In this document: positions 54,877-63,642 of the stretch, one piece after another
Position numbering within the stretch: the first letter of the stretch is position 1
How the letters are laid out: the number at the start of each line of letters is the position of its first letter
Source of the DNA: JAGDVO01 sp964590075 [NCBI: uncultured Aquificales bacterium]
GTDB taxonomy: Bacteria > Thermosulfidibacterota > Thermosulfidibacteria > Thermosulfidibacterales
Length of the DNA: 64,000 bases
Direction: 5' to 3'
NCBI GenBank assembly: GCA_964590075.1
Contig: CAZPXS010000004.1
Location: 1 to 64,000 of the forward strand
Translations under genes and position numbers: made by a program
The notes under the pieces: generated by a model
What the model saw: only the letters and a program-made list of their open reading frames with translations
What the model was told of the DNA's origin: nothing
Databases searched by the model: none

Positions 54877-57507
54877 ATGCATTCTAAAGAAGTGAGGGAG
54901 ACGTTTCTTACCTTTTTTGAGAAGAAGGGGCACGTTAGGGTAAAGAGTTCATCACTCATCCCACACGGAGACCCTACGTTGTTGTTCACAAACGCTGGTA
55001 TGGTCCAGTTTAAGGATGTTTTTCTTGGAAAGGAGAAGAGACCCTATAAGAGAGCTACGAGCTGTCAGAAGTGTATGAGAGCTGGAGGTAAGCATAACGA
55101 TCTTGAAAACGTTGGGAAAACACATAGGCACCATACCTTCTTTGAGATGCTCGGTAACTTCTCCTTTGGAGATTACTTTAAGAGAGAGGCTATAAATTTT
55201 GCCTGGGAACTTATAACTGAAGTCTATAGGTTACCCAAGGAGAGACTATGGATAACTATATTTGAAAGGGATGATGAGGCTTTCGAGATCTGGAATAGGG
55301 AGATAGGTGTTCCTTCTGATAGGATAGTTAGGATGGGTGAGAAGGATAATTTCTGGAGTATGGGAGATGTTGGTCCTTGTGGGCCTTGTTCTGAGATAAT
55401 CTTCGATCAGGGTGAGGATATGGCCTGTGGACCGAATTGTGATATATACTGTGGTTGCGATAGATTCCTGGAGATATGGAATCTCGTATTCATGCAGTAT
55501 AATAGAAGGGAGGATGGGACTTTAGAACCGCTTCCTTCCCCGAGTATAGATACGGGTATGGGTCTCGAAAGGATCACCGCGGTTTTACAGGGTAAGAGGA
55601 GTAACTACGATACGGATCTATTTGTCCCAATAATTGAATTTATCTGCGATATTTCTGGTAGAGATTACGGGAAGGATCAGAGAAGTGATATCGCAATAAG
55701 AGCTATAGCCGATCATTCCAGAGCGGTTGCTTTTCTACTCGCTGAAGGGCTTATGCCTTCAAATGAAGGTAGAGGCTATGTTTTAAGGAGGGTTATTAGG
55801 CGTGCCTCTAGGTATGGTAGGATACTCGGTATAAACGAACCTTTCCTATATAGAGTTGCTCTTAGAGTTGTTGATGTAATGGGTGATGTTTATCCGGAAC
55901 TTTACGATGCAAGGGATTTTATCTCGAAAGTAACAATGATGGAGGAGGAGAGATTTTCCTACACCCTCGAGCAGGGTCTAAAGTTACTGGATGAAATGGT
56001 AGAAAAGACCAAGGAAAGGGGAAGTAACGTAATAAGTGGTGAAGACTTATTCAAACTACACGATACCTTTGGCTTTCCCTTGGACCTTGTTATCGATATC
56101 GCGCAGGAGGAAGGGCTCGATCTCGATATGGAAGGGTACGAAAGGGAGATGCAGAAACAGAGGGAAAGGGCAAGATCAAGCTGGATGGCAAGTCTATCTC
56201 AGGTGCCCGAGGTTTACCATAGAATAAGGGAAAAATATGGACCTACCAGATTCGTAGGTTATGATTCTTACGAGAGTGAATCTAACGTTTTGGCTTTGGT
56301 TGTTAATGGGAATGAGGTTGATAAGGCGGAAGAGGGGACCGAGTTTGAGTTGGTCCTTGATACTACACCCTTTTACGGTGAGTCAGGTGGTCAAGTTGGG
56401 GATACAGGTTACATAGAGGGTGTTAATTCACTTATTCAGGTTGTTGATACCAAAAAGTATCTAGGAGATCTAATAGTTCATAAGTGTTACATGAAAAGTG
56501 GTAGTCTTAGAAAGGGTGAATCGGTACGTGCTAGGATCGATATAGAGAAGAGAAAGGATACTGAGGCACACCATACAGCCACACATCTTTTACATAAAGC
56601 CTTAAGGGAAGTGTTAGGCACACATGTTAGACAGGCTGGATCACTCGTATCTCCCACTAGACTACGCTTCGACTTTACCCACTTTAAAGCTCTAACCGAT
56701 GATGAGATAAGAAGGGTTGAGGAGATAGTTAACTCCAAGATATGGGAGAATATTGAAGTTCATAAGTTTGAAATGGATTTTGAGTCTGCAATAAATATGG
56801 GTGCTATGGCTTTATTCGACGAAAAGTATGGCGAAAAGGTGAGGGTCGTTAAGGTAGGGGATTTCTCGATCGAGCTATGTGGTGGGACACACGTTACGAG
56901 AACCGGCGATATAGGTATGTTTAAGATAATAAATGAAACGAGCGTTTCTGCTGGTGTAAGAAGGATAGAGGCGCTCACAAGAGGTGCCCTTTATAGGTAT
57001 GTCTCTGAAAGACTTGCTACACTTAAGGAGATAGACGGGTTACTCAAGGCGAGGGAGGGAGAGGAACTGGATAGGATAGAAAAATTGACGAAGAGAATAA
57101 AGGAATTGGAGAAGGCTCTGAGTGAGAGAAGGGATTTTTCGATAAACGATGAGGTTGAGAGGATAGTAAGTAGTGCCATCGATAAGGGTGATTTTAAAGT
57201 GGCCTATGGTGTACTTCCCGATCTCGATATGGGTGTTCTAAGGGATATGGTTGATAAGATAAAGAAGAGACTTCCAAGAAGTGTGATCCTTCTTGTTTCA
57301 AAGGGTGAAAAGGGAGTTTCAATGGTGGTAGGTGTTACGGGTGATCTTACTGATAGGTTTGATGCTAGAGAGATAGTGAGAGAGATTGCCCCTATAGTTG
57401 GTGGTGGAGGTGGTGGAAGAGCTGATATGGCTCAGGCGGGAGGTAAGTTTGTGGATAAAATTGATCTACTTATAGAAAAGTTCCTTTCTATCTTGGAGGG
57501 AAGATAG
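54877..57507 (+). CDS. alaS: Alanyl-tRNA synthetase
   Basis: Charges tRNA-Ala and edits Ser/Gly mischarging. The 876-residue protein has the class II core ('LFTNAGMVQFKDVFLG', 'CMRAGGKHNDLENVG', 'FEMLGNFSFGDYFK'), the editing domain with zinc ligands HHTATHLLH and the later C-x3-H (ELCGGTHV), and a C-terminal C-Ala domain with a Gly-rich GGGGGGRADMAQAGG. ATG 54877 follows AAGGAGGT by seven bases; eight extra codons upstream are open but unneeded. One base separates it from purD. Confidence 0.97.
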   Translation: MHSKEVRETFLTFFEKKGHVRVKSSSLIPHGDPTLLFTNAGMVQFKDVFLGKEKRPYKRATSCQKCMRAGGKHNDLENVGKTHRHHTFFEMLGNFSFGDYFKREAINFAWELITEVYRLPKERLWITIFERDDEAFEIWNREIGVPSDRIVRMGEKDNFWSMGDVGPCGPCSEIIFDQGEDMACGPNCDIYCGCDRFLEIWNLVFMQYNRREDGTLEPLPSPSIDTGMGLERITAVLQGKRSNYDTDLFVPIIEFICDISGRDYGKDQRSDIAIRAIADHSRAVAFLLAEGLMPSNEGRGYVLRRVIRRASRYGRILGINEPFLYRVALRVVDVMGDVYPELYDARDFISKVTMMEEERFSYTLEQGLKLLDEMVEKTKERGSNVISGEDLFKLHDTFGFPLDLVIDIAQEEGLDLDMEGYEREMQKQRERARSSWMASLSQVPEVYHRIREKYGPTRFVGYDSYESESNVLALVVNGNEVDKAEEGTEFELVLDTTPFYGESGGQVGDTGYIEGVNSLIQVVDTKKYLGDLIVHKCYMKSGSLRKGESVRARIDIEKRKDTEAHHTATHLLHKALREVLGTHVRQAGSLVSPTRLRFDFTHFKALTDDEIRRVEEIVNSKIWENIEVHKFEMDFESAINMGAMALFDEKYGEKVRVVKVGDFSIELCGGTHVTRTGDIGMFKIINETSVSAGVRRIEALTRGALYRYVSERLATLKEIDGLLKAREGEELDRIEKLTKRIKELEKALSERRDFSINDEVERIVSSAIDKGDFKVAYGVLPDLDMGVLRDMVDKIKKRLPRSVILLVSKGEKGVSMVVGVTGDLTDRFDAREIVREIAPIVGGGGGGRADMAQAGGKFVDKIDLLIEKFLSILEGR

Positions 57508-57508
57508 G

Positions 57509-58804
57509 ATGAGGGTGATGGTTGTTGGTAGTGGTGGTAGGGAGCATGCTTTATGCTGGAAATTGGCACTTAGTCCAAAGGTTGAGAGAGTTTTTGCTGT
57601 GCCTGGTAACGGCGGTATGGCAGATGAGCCAAAGGTTACGTGCGTGAATATGGACGTTAAGGATCTATTGGCTATAAGGGATTTTGCAATAAAAGAGGGG
57701 ATAGATTTGACGGTTGTTGGTCCTGAGGAGCCACTTGTCAACGGAATAGTGGATCTCTTTGAGGAAAAGGGTTTAAGGATATTCGGTCCTAATAGGGATG
57801 CTGCTCTTTTAGAGGGTAGTAAGGTCTTTGCGAAGGAGTTTATGAGGGAAATGGGTATACCTACTGCTGATTTTGAGGTCTTCGATGATCCGGCTGAAGC
57901 GGAAAAGTACGTGAGGAAGAAGGGAGCGCCGATAGTTGTTAAGGCGGATGGTTTGGCAGGTGGTAAAGGGGCTATAGTATGTAAGACGGTGGAGGAGGCT
58001 GTAAGAGCGGTCAATTATATAATGGTTGAAAAGGCCTTTGGTAGGGCTGGTGATAGAGTCGTGATAGAGGATTTCCTTGTGGGTGAGGAGGCATCATTTC
58101 TAGTGATCTCGGATGGTAGGAACGTTATAGCTCTCGCCTCCAGTCAGGATCATAAACCTGTGTTCGATAACGATGAGGGGCCAAATACCGGTGGTATGGG
58201 AGCTTATTCACCGGCACCTGTTGTTACCGAGGAGGTTTGGGATAGAACTATGAGGGATATAATATATCCTACAATTAACGGTATGGCTAAAAGGGGAACT
58301 CCATTTAAAGGTGTACTTTATGCTGGTCTTATGATTGTGGAAGATAGGTATCCCAAGGTTCTTGAGTTTAACGTTAGATTCGGTGATCCTGAGGCTCAGC
58401 CCATACTTATGAGGATGAAGAGTGATCTGGTGGATGCTTTGATCTCATCGATTGATGGTAGCTTGGATAAGTGTAACATAGAATACTATGATGATGCCAG
58501 TTGTTGTGTGGTTATGGCTTCAAAGGGTTATCCTGGCACCTATGAGAAGGGGAAGAAGATATATGGACTGGATGAAGTTTCAAAGATAGAGAATGTAAAG
58601 GTTTTTCATGCTGGTACTGTTAAAAAGGACGATGGATTTTATACTGCAGGTGGTAGAGTGCTTGGAGTTACCGCACTAGGTAAGGATATAAAGGAGGCTA
58701 TCGATAGGGCTTATCTAGCTGTTTCAAAGATATGGTGGGAAGGTGTGCACTATAGGAGGGATATTGGTAGGAAAGCCTTGAGGAGGTTGGGTTTAGTGGA
58801 TTGA
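57509..58804 (+). CDS. purD: Phosphoribosylamine-glycine ligase (GAR synthetase)
   Basis: Second step of purine synthesis, an ATP-grasp enzyme of 431 residues. 'VVGSGGREHALCWKL' is the family start. 'IVVKADGLAGGKGAIVC' is the ATP-grasp loop, 'VEDFLVGEEASFLVISDG'-like sequence binds ATP, and 'PNTGGMGAYSPAP' and 'FNVRFGDPEAQPILMRM' are PurD signatures. It overlaps the following radical SAM gene by four bases (TTGA). Confidence 0.96.
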   Translation: MRVMVVGSGGREHALCWKLALSPKVERVFAVPGNGGMADEPKVTCVNMDVKDLLAIRDFAIKEGIDLTVVGPEEPLVNGIVDLFEEKGLRIFGPNRDAALLEGSKVFAKEFMREMGIPTADFEVFDDPAEAEKYVRKKGAPIVVKADGLAGGKGAIVCKTVEEAVRAVNYIMVEKAFGRAGDRVVIEDFLVGEEASFLVISDGRNVIALASSQDHKPVFDNDEGPNTGGMGAYSPAPVVTEEVWDRTMRDIIYPTINGMAKRGTPFKGVLYAGLMIVEDRYPKVLEFNVRFGDPEAQPILMRMKSDLVDALISSIDGSLDKCNIEYYDDASCCVVMASKGYPGTYEKGKKIYGLDEVSKIENVKVFHAGTVKKDDGFYTAGGRVLGVTALGKDIKEAIDRAYLAVSKIWWEGVHYRRDIGRKALRRLGLVD

Positions 58805-59982
58805 GGTTAATCTTTAGATTGACCGATAATAATAGATACAGTTTCATCCCGCTTTTTCACGCTATTTATAATTACAATCCTAAAATCGAGTTTGAGATCT
58901 TTGATGGTAGTATTGAGGATCTGAAGTTAGAAGGTAGGTCGGTAATATTTTATTCCTTTACCACAATGGAAGCGGAGACTGTTCTTAGGGAGCTCAACTA
59001 CATAAGAAGAAACTATCCCACTACTTTAGCGATAGCTGGTGGATGTCATGTCAGTGCTTTACCTAGTTGGGCTATAGAAGTGGGTTTTGATGCAGTCGTC
59101 GTTGGTGAGGGTGAGTTGGTGTTTGAGAGCGTACTTAGAGATTTGTCGGAAGGAGAGCTAAGAAGGAGAATATACTATGGTAGAAGGCCGGGTTCTATAG
59201 ATTATTCTTTCATCGGATCTCCCTACGTTGCTCCCATAGAGATTGTAAGGGGCTGCCCCTACGGTTGTAAGTTTTGTCAGGTTAGTTATCTATTTGGGAG
59301 GAAGGAAAGGTACAGGAGTTTAAGTAGTGTTATAAATGAGGCTAAGATAGTGGTCGAAAGAGGTAGAAGATTCGTTAGGTTTATAGCACCAAACGCCCTA
59401 TCCTACTACTCAAGGGGTAAAGTCCCTAACGTTGAAGTCCTTAGGGAACTTTTTGTAAGACTTAGAGATGTTGGGGTTGAGGAGATCTACTTCGGAAGTT
59501 TCCCGAGTGAGATAAGGCCTGATTATGTTAACGAGGAGGCGGTTAGACTTTTGAGGGAGTTTGTAAGTAACCGTAACGTGGTGATAGGGGTACAGAGTGC
59601 ATCTGATGAACTCCTTGCAAGGTTAAATAGAGGGCATGATGTTGGTAGTGTTTTAAGAACGATTGAGTTATTCGATAGTTATGACTTTGAAGTTACCCTG
59701 GATTTTCTATTTGGTTTACCTGAGGAGAGTGAAGATGATCTAAAGGTTACTCTGGAATTTATGGAGAAGGTTCTAAAATTGTACAAGGTTAATATTAGGG
59801 CTCACCACTTTATCCCCTTACCTATGACTCCCTACGAAAGTTCTGAGCCTAAAGATTTGCCTAAATGGTTTACCACTAGGCTTGCGGATCTTGCTAAAAG
59901 TGGTAGGGTTAAGGGATACTGGCATAGACAGAGGGAGGAGGGAAAAAGAGTATGGAAAGCGATAAGAGGGTTCCTCGGATAA
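58801..59982 (+). CDS. B12-binding-type radical SAM protein, MJ_1487-like
   Basis: 393-residue protein with an N-terminal B12-binding-like Rossmann domain (about 1-135, 'AIAGGCHVSALPSWAIE', 'VVVGEGELVFES') and a radical SAM core with the cluster motif CPYGCKFCQ near residue 157. 'GVQSASDELLARLNRGH' and 'LDFLFGLPEESEDDL' match Elp3/MiaB-like cores. It resembles the TIGR04013 group known mostly from archaea and thermophiles; the substrate is unknown. The start is a TTG overlapping purD, and the end overlaps ispH by 31 bases. Confidence 0.83.
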   Translation: MRLIFRLTDNNRYSFIPLFHAIYNYNPKIEFEIFDGSIEDLKLEGRSVIFYSFTTMEAETVLRELNYIRRNYPTTLAIAGGCHVSALPSWAIEVGFDAVVVGEGELVFESVLRDLSEGELRRRIYYGRRPGSIDYSFIGSPYVAPIEIVRGCPYGCKFCQVSYLFGRKERYRSLSSVINEAKIVVERGRRFVRFIAPNALSYYSRGKVPNVEVLRELFVRLRDVGVEEIYFGSFPSEIRPDYVNEEAVRLLREFVSNRNVVIGVQSASDELLARLNRGHDVGSVLRTIELFDSYDFEVTLDFLFGLPEESEDDLKVTLEFMEKVLKLYKVNIRAHHFIPLPMTPYESSEPKDLPKWFTTRLADLAKSGRVKGYWHRQREEGKRVWKAIRGFLG

Positions 59983-60827
59983 TCGTTGCCAAGAAGGCAG
60001 GATTCTGTTTTGGAGTGAAGAGGGCGGTTAATCTCGTATTCGGCGGCTTAAGGGCTAATAAGAAGTTATGTACCCTTGGGCCCTTGATACATAATCCACA
60101 GGTTGTGGAAGATTTGAAGAAAAATGGTGTTTTGGTTGTTGATTCTGTAAAAAGTGTACCCGATGGTTACACGGTTGTGATAAGGTCCCATGGTATAACC
60201 CTTGAAGAGTATACGACGATCATTAATAGGGGTCTTCCCTATATAGATGCCACCTGTCCTTTTGTTAAGCGGGCTCAGGAGATTGTCTCAAGGTTACGGG
60301 ATGAGGGTTTTGGCACTATAATTGTAGGAGATAGGGATCATCCCGAGGTAAAAGCTCTCATATCCTATGCCGGGGGAAGGGGTACCGTTTATCCGGAGCT
60401 GCCTAAGGATATACAGAGAATTGGACTTGTAGCTCAAACTACCCAGACCTTTGAGAACTTCCAAAGGGTTGTTCACGATATAGTTAATAGGTTGGAGTCG
60501 GTGGTTGAAATGAGAATCTATAATACTATATGTAGATCAACAGAGGAGAGGCAGAAGGAGGTGATTGAACTATCTAGGATTTCTGATATTGTTATCGTAG
60601 TTGGGGGTAAGAATAGTGCCAACACTAAGAGACTCTTCGATATAGCCAGAAGTATGGGTGTGGAAGCTTACCATATAGAAACTGATGAAGATATTGATTT
60701 TTCATGGTTTTCTGGTAAAGAGATTATTGCTGTAACCGCTGGGGCATCCACTCCAGATTGGCTTATAAAGAGGGTAGTTGATAGTATAAAATCGTTGACC
60801 GGAGGTATGTTAGATGGAAGAGTTTAG
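59952..60827 (+). CDS. ispH: 4-hydroxy-3-methylbut-2-enyl diphosphate reductase
   Basis: Last enzyme of the MEP isoprenoid route, making IPP and DMAPP. The 291-residue protein has the three cluster cysteines in GFCFGVKRAV, DATCPFVKRAQ and NTICRSTEERQ. Also visible are RSHGITLEE, VGDRDHPEVKAL and 'VAVTAGASTPDWLI'-like TAGASTPDW. It overlaps rpsA by 14 bases; ispH-rpsA adjacency is known in many bacteria. It supplies precursors to the polyprenyl synthase at 42 kb. Confidence 0.96.
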   Translation: MESDKRVPRIIVAKKAGFCFGVKRAVNLVFGGLRANKKLCTLGPLIHNPQVVEDLKKNGVLVVDSVKSVPDGYTVVIRSHGITLEEYTTIINRGLPYIDATCPFVKRAQEIVSRLRDEGFGTIIVGDRDHPEVKALISYAGGRGTVYPELPKDIQRIGLVAQTTQTFENFQRVVHDIVNRLESVVEMRIYNTICRSTEERQKEVIELSRISDIVIVVGGKNSANTKRLFDIARSMGVEAYHIETDEDIDFSWFSGKEIIAVTAGASTPDWLIKRVVDSIKSLTGGMLDGRV

Positions 60828-62481
60828 AGATGATATGATGGAGGAGTTTTTGGATTCTGAGGGGGTAGGTTTTGTAAGAAGGGGTATGATAGTTTCTGGT
60901 AGGATAGTGGCTATAAGCGATCAGGACGTTTTTGTTGACATTGGTTACAAGGCGGAGGGTGTTTTACCCATCGATGAGTTTGATGATAAACCGAGTGTTG
61001 GTGATGAAGTAGAGGTAGTTGTGAAAAGGTTTCTACCTGATGGAACGGTTTTGCTATCTAAGAGGGAATTGGATCTTAAAAAGAGGCTTGAGGAGATAGA
61101 AAGTGCCAAGGAACTCAATCAGAACGTTTTTGGTGTTATAAAGGAGAGGGTAAAGGGTGGCTATAGAGTGGATCTGGGTGGTTATAGTGCCTTTTTACCC
61201 ATGTCTCTTGCTGATCTGACAAAGGTGGAGAATCCTGATTCTCTTGTTGGCCTTCAGTCAGGTTTTAAGGTCCTGGATGTTAGAAGGGGACAGAGGGAGG
61301 TAAATATCGTTGTTTCGAGGAAGGATTATCTAAAGGAGCTTGAGGAAAGGGAGAAAGAGTTATTCTGGGAGAGGATAGTGGAGGGTAAGATACTCGAGGG
61401 TACGGTTAAAAAGATAGTACCCTATGGTGCCTTTATAAATCTTGGCCCTGTGGATGCCCTTTTACATAAGAAGGATATAAGCTGGAAGAAGGTGGATGAT
61501 GTAAGTTCCTATCTGAAGGAGGGTAGTAGGGTTTGGGTTAAGGTTCTTTCTGTTGATAAGGATGCGAAGAAGGTAACGGTTGGGATGAAGCAGCTAACGC
61601 CCGATCCCTGGGAGGAAATAGCAGGTAAACTTAAGATTGGGGATAAGGTTAAGGGGAGTGTTATAGAGGTCTTCAATAAAGGAGCGGTTATCGAGATAGA
61701 GGAGGGTGTTGAAGCTTTTCTTCCTGCTTCTGAGCTATTCTGGACGAAGAGAGTTAAGGATGTGAGGGAGGTGTTGAAGGTTGGTGATCAGGTGGAAGTT
61801 GTGGTTCTCGAACTTGATCCGACAAAGAGGAGGATGGTTGTAAGTCTTAGGCGTATGGTTGAAAATCCATGGGAGAGGGTTGGCGAGAGGTACCCGGTGG
61901 GTTCTATAGTCGAAGCTATCGTTAGATCGATTCAGCCGAATAGAGTGATTGTCGAGTTGGATGAGGATATCAGAGGTTATCTTTTCCCCGAGGACATATT
62001 CTGGAGTAGAAGGGGTAAATCCGTAAGGGATGTCTTAAAGGAGGGTGATAGGATAAAAGTTAAGGTACTGGAGGTTAATCCAGAGAAAAGGTTTATAAGG
62101 GTTGGGTTGAAGCAGGTTCTTCCAGATCCATGGGAGGAGTTTATTAGTTCCCATAAGGTTGGTGATGTTGTGAAGGGAAGAGTTATTGGTATAACTAATT
62201 TTGGTGCCTTTGTTGAGGTTGCCGATCAGGTGGAGGGTCTGGTTCACATAAGCCATATATCCAAGAATAGACCCAATAAGGTTGAGGATGTCATTAAAGT
62301 CGGGGATGAGGTAAATGCTGTTATAATCTCTATCGATAGGGGTAACAGAAAACTTTCCCTATCTATCAAGGAGTATGAGACGATGAGGGAGAAGGAGGAG
62401 TTGGAGGCTGTAAGGAAAAGGGAGAGTGATACAGGCGTAACCCTTGGTGATATATTGAAGAAGGTTATGGACAATAAATGA
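60814..62481 (+). CDS. rpsA: 30S ribosomal protein S1
   Basis: 555-residue RNA-binding protein with six S1 (OB-fold) repeats at about residues 22-85, 103-168, 188-256, 272-342, 357-428 and 443-512. Repeats 3-6 are most alike, each ending in a D/N-P-W motif or the final KEYE. This is the full E. coli-like six-repeat form, needed for initiation on structured mRNAs. Order ispH-rpsA-sppA-HU is similar to clusters in delta-type proteobacteria. Confidence 0.96.
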   Translation: MEEFRDDMMEEFLDSEGVGFVRRGMIVSGRIVAISDQDVFVDIGYKAEGVLPIDEFDDKPSVGDEVEVVVKRFLPDGTVLLSKRELDLKKRLEEIESAKELNQNVFGVIKERVKGGYRVDLGGYSAFLPMSLADLTKVENPDSLVGLQSGFKVLDVRRGQREVNIVVSRKDYLKELEEREKELFWERIVEGKILEGTVKKIVPYGAFINLGPVDALLHKKDISWKKVDDVSSYLKEGSRVWVKVLSVDKDAKKVTVGMKQLTPDPWEEIAGKLKIGDKVKGSVIEVFNKGAVIEIEEGVEAFLPASELFWTKRVKDVREVLKVGDQVEVVVLELDPTKRRMVVSLRRMVENPWERVGERYPVGSIVEAIVRSIQPNRVIVELDEDIRGYLFPEDIFWSRRGKSVRDVLKEGDRIKVKVLEVNPEKRFIRVGLKQVLPDPWEEFISSHKVGDVVKGRVIGITNFGAFVEVADQVEGLVHISHISKNRPNKVEDVIKVGDEVNAVIISIDRGNRKLSLSIKEYETMREKEELEAVRKRESDTGVTLGDILKKVMDNK

Positions 62482-62490
62482 GGTTGATAT

Positions 62491-63336
62491 ATGCCTACCT
62501 TGGTTAGAGGTTTTATCGCCTTTATGGTTTTACTTATACTACTTGTTATCATTGAGAAGTTTTACGGTAAGATACCTATTGTTAAAAAGGTCGCTATAGT
62601 TAGGCTGGAAGGGGTTATAGACGAGGTCAGTAAAAGAGAGTTTCAGGATTTATTGAAGGAGGCTTTAGATAGAGATGATATTGCGGGGATAGTTATTAGT
62701 ATAAATAGCCCAGGTGGCTCTGTAGTTCCCTCTCAGGAGCTCTACGACTTTATAATGAAAGCTAAGTCTAAAAAACCTATCTATTCCTATATATCATCGA
62801 TAGGGGCATCTGGTGCTTACTATGTTGCTGCCTCTACCGATAAGATATATGCTGAAAGGGGTAGTCTTGTCGGTAGTATAGGAGTTATATTTACTATTCC
62901 CGAGCTGGAGAAGCTTGTGGAGAAGATCGGTATAAGGATGGTGGTTGTGAAGTCTGGAAAATTTAAGGATACGGGGAGTCCCTTTAGGGAGATGACAGAG
63001 GAGGATAGAAGATATGTGGAGAAACTGGTTATGGATGTGTATAACCAGTTTGTTGAGGATGTTTCTAAGGGTAGAAAACTTCCCATCGGTTCTGTTAGAG
63101 AGTTAGCCGATGGGAGAGTTTTTACAGGGGTGGAGGCTAAGAGGCTTAGGCTCGTGGATGAGGTTGGGACTATGGATGATGCGGTTTTGGATATTTCGAA
63201 GCGCCTCGGTTATAGCAAGGCCCTGGAGACCGAGGTTATAGAGAAGAGGGAGGAATTCTGGGAAAAGTTTAGATCTATTGTAACCATATCTATAAGGGAA
63301 TTTTTGAAAGAGATACTGGTAGGAGGTATGAGATGA
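62491..63336 (+). CDS. sppA: Signal peptide peptidase SppA-type protease
   Basis: 281-residue short-form SppA, anchored by one N-terminal helix (about 7-25). The catalytic dyad is visible: Ser in 'SSIGASGAYYVAAS' and Lys in 'VKSGKFKDTGSPFREMT'. 'GIVISINSPGGSVVPSQEL' and 'GSLVGSIGVIF' are the ClpP-fold family blocks. It cleaves leftover signal peptides in the membrane. The start lies nine bases after rpsA and the end overlaps the HU gene by four. Confidence 0.94.
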   Translation: MPTLVRGFIAFMVLLILLVIIEKFYGKIPIVKKVAIVRLEGVIDEVSKREFQDLLKEALDRDDIAGIVISINSPGGSVVPSQELYDFIMKAKSKKPIYSYISSIGASGAYYVAASTDKIYAERGSLVGSIGVIFTIPELEKLVEKIGIRMVVVKSGKFKDTGSPFREMTEEDRRYVEKLVMDVYNQFVEDVSKGRKLPIGSVRELADGRVFTGVEAKRLRLVDEVGTMDDAVLDISKRLGYSKALETEVIEKREEFWEKFRSIVTISIREFLKEILVGGMR

Positions 63337-63617
63337 CGAAACTCGATTTGATAAGGGAGGTAGCGGATAGGTTAGGAATGCCTAAGAGCGATGTAGAAAA
63401 GGCTGTAAATACGATATTTGATTCTATCTTCGAGGCCCTAAGTAAAGGTGAAAAGGTAGAATTGAGAGGTTTTGGGGTTTTTAAGGTTAGAAGGAGAAGG
63501 GAGAGAGTTGCGAGGAATCCTAAGACCGGTGAAGAAGTCAAGGTTACTTCGAAGTTGGTTCCCTACTTTAAACCGGGTAAAGAGCTCGAAGAAGCGGTAA
63601 AAGGTTACAAAGGATAG
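63333..63617 (+). CDS. HU/IHF-family DNA-binding protein
   Basis: 94-residue nucleoid protein. 'LIREVADRLGMPKSDVEKAV' starts the helical dimer body, 'VELRGFGVFKVRRRRER' the saddle, and 'ARNPKTGEEVKV' the DNA-bending arm with the intercalating proline. Position after rpsA-sppA is the place of IHF-beta genes, but its sequence alone does not separate HU from IHF. Overlaps sppA by four bases. Confidence 0.94.
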   Translation: MTKLDLIREVADRLGMPKSDVEKAVNTIFDSIFEALSKGEKVELRGFGVFKVRRRRERVARNPKTGEEVKVTSKLVPYFKPGKELEEAVKGYKG

Positions 63618-63642
63618 GGGGATGTTCCCCCTCCTCTTTTTT
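63617..63642 (+). other. GC hairpin and T-run across the nfeD start
   Basis: GGGGGA (63617-63622) pairs with TCCCCC (63626-63631) around a three-base loop, and TTTTTT follows at 63637-63642. It looks like a terminator after HU, yet the A of the nfeD start codon lies in the stem and the T-run codes Phe/Leu of its signal peptide. It may weaken transcription or nfeD translation. Confidence 0.4.
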
